Assembly: GCA_963725085.1 (NCBI GenBank)
Contig: CAVRXM010000005.1
Coordinates: 1,054,001 to 1,118,000 of the forward strand
Direction of reading: 5' to 3'
From: VRUE01 sp963725085
GTDB lineage: Bacteria; Actinomycetota; Thermoleophilia; Solirubrobacterales; 70-9
Length of the DNA stretch: 64,000 bases
Shown: positions 63,419 through 64,000 of the stretch, in pieces
Position numbering within the stretch: the stretch's first letter is position 1
Layout: every line of letters begins with the position of its first letter
Notes under the pieces: generated by a model
Told to the model about the DNA's origin: nothing
The model's input: only the letters and a program-made list of their open reading frames with translations
Databases searched by the model: none
Position numbers and translations under genes: made by a program

Positions 63419-64000
63419 CTACAACCTCGCGTACTGGCCGCGGGGATCCAGGCGGTCCCTCATCCGATCCGACACCATGCTCGCCGCGGTCACGGCGATC
63501 AGCAGCGCCAGGCCCGGGAAGACGCTGACCCACCACTGGCCGGTGAGGGAGACCGACAGCCCTTCGGTGATCATCGCGCCCCACTCGGGGGTCGGCACCT
63601 GGGCGCCGAGGCCGAGAAAGCTGAGGCCGGCGAGCGCCAGGATGGCATAGCCGAAAGCGGCGGCCATCTGGATGAAGAGGACGGGGAGGACGTGCGGGAC
63701 GACGTGGCGGGAGATGATCCGCGTCCTCGTTGAGCCCATCGCATGGGCGGCCTCGATGAACGGGAGGGCCCGGATCCGCAGCGCCTCGCTACGCAGGAGG
63801 CGGGCGTACCAAGGGACGGAGACGAGGGCGACCCCCAGAGCCGCAGTGCTGACTCCCACCCCGAGGCCGACCGTCACCGCCATGGCCAGGATCAGGGGCG
63901 GAAAGGCGAGGATCGCGTCCATCACACGCATCGAGATCCCGTCGGAGGCGCCGCCGAGGGTCCCCGCAATAAGTCCGATCAAGCCGCCGATCAGGGCGCC
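63419..64000 (-). CDS. oligopeptide ABC transporter permease (OppC/DppC type), N-terminus beyond window
   Basis: The visible 193 residues carry GTLGGASDGISMRVMDAILA, FPPLILAMAVTVGLGVGVST and the ATPase-contact loop EAAHAMGSTRTRIISRHVVP, then LALAGLSFLGLGAQVPTPEW and GQWWVSVFPGLALLIAVTAA ending in the usual RMRDRLDPR. The frame is open to the edge of the window, so the start is outside. It is the first of the visible transporter genes in transcription order, three bases before the OppB-type gene. Confidence 0.93.
   Translation of the reverse strand, partial: GALIGGLIGLIAGTLGGASDGISMRVMDAILAFPPLILAMAVTVGLGVGVSTAALGVALVSVPWYARLLRSEALRIRALPFIEAAHAMGSTRTRIISRHVVPHVLPVLFIQMAAAFGYAILALAGLSFLGLGAQVPTPEWGAMITEGLSVSLTGQWWVSVFPGLALLIAVTAASMVSDRMRDRLDPRGQYARL

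Overview
The window is about 70% GC or higher, densely packed with genes on both strands, and uses GTG/TTG starts freely. It looks like chromosome of a high-GC actinobacterium, most likely class Thermoleophilia (Solirubrobacterales). The clues are deazaflavin-type and LLM-type oxidoreductases, a PlsC-GpsA fusion, an NhaA-DsbA fusion, exported proteins with asparagine/lysine 'NSI..IKKGTI'-like repeats, and several secreted scaffolds ending in a basic beta-rich C-terminal domain. No rRNA, CRISPR array, insertion sequence or prophage is visible. One tRNA (Thr, UGU) and one decayed tRNA-Met-like element are present.

Layout. 0-4.7 kb: fatty-acid oxidation (two adjacent acyl-CoA dehydrogenases, an HD hydrolase, a disrupted thiolase, a 3-hydroxyacyl-CoA dehydrogenase). 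5-7.4 kb: a CorC/HlyC-type membrane protein and a cobalamin-binding protein. 7.4-17.7 kb: an amine-catabolism island with a GntR regulator, a dimethylglycine-dehydrogenase-like FAD/GcvT enzyme, a choline-kinase-like phosphotransferase, an APC permease, a PuuA-type glutamine synthetase, a PuuD-type amidase, an aldehyde dehydrogenase and an SDR. 18.4-22.6 kb: a large secreted protein, rhomboid protease, DUF4383 protein and an ECF sigma factor with a membrane partner. 22.6-24.4 kb: PlsC-GpsA fusion. 24.5-32.5 kb: exported proteins, a hydrolase, a hydroquinone-type dioxygenase/maleylacetate reductase pair, a SHOCT membrane protein, tRNA-Thr and a beta-helix protein. 32.6-38.5 kb: carbonic anhydrase, F420-type enzymes, MsrA and small oxidoreductases. 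38.5-43 kb: two sister ECF sigma factors around an RTX-type protein and a MarR regulator. 43-51.6 kb: NhaA-DsbA, a seven-bladed propeller protein, a metallo-hydrolase, a second copy of the large secreted protein family, and a UBP zinc finger with a cNMP-binding thioredoxin-reductase-like flavoprotein. 52.5-58.4 kb: acyl-CoA dehydrogenase, MaoC hydratase, an Lrp regulator divergent from a 2-oxoacid dehydrogenase E1, and an MFS transporter. 58.4-64 kb: a five-gene oligopeptide ABC transporter whose first gene leaves the window.

An important caveat: about 16 genes are interrupted by roughly 23 single-base frameshifts, most of them one-base insertions, while the protein on both sides of each break is well conserved. 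I read these mainly as residual sequencing or assembly errors, and give each such gene its full span with the approximate break point.

The most interesting themes are: a modular secreted proteome (beta-helix, propeller and RTX scaffolds sharing a basic C-terminal module, plus a two-member family of about 615-residue secreted proteins with no recognised domain); a gamma-glutamyl-amine-type catabolic island joined to a GcvT-fold flavoenzyme; several unusual domain fusions; and a set of long perfect palindromes at gene ends and next to regulators.
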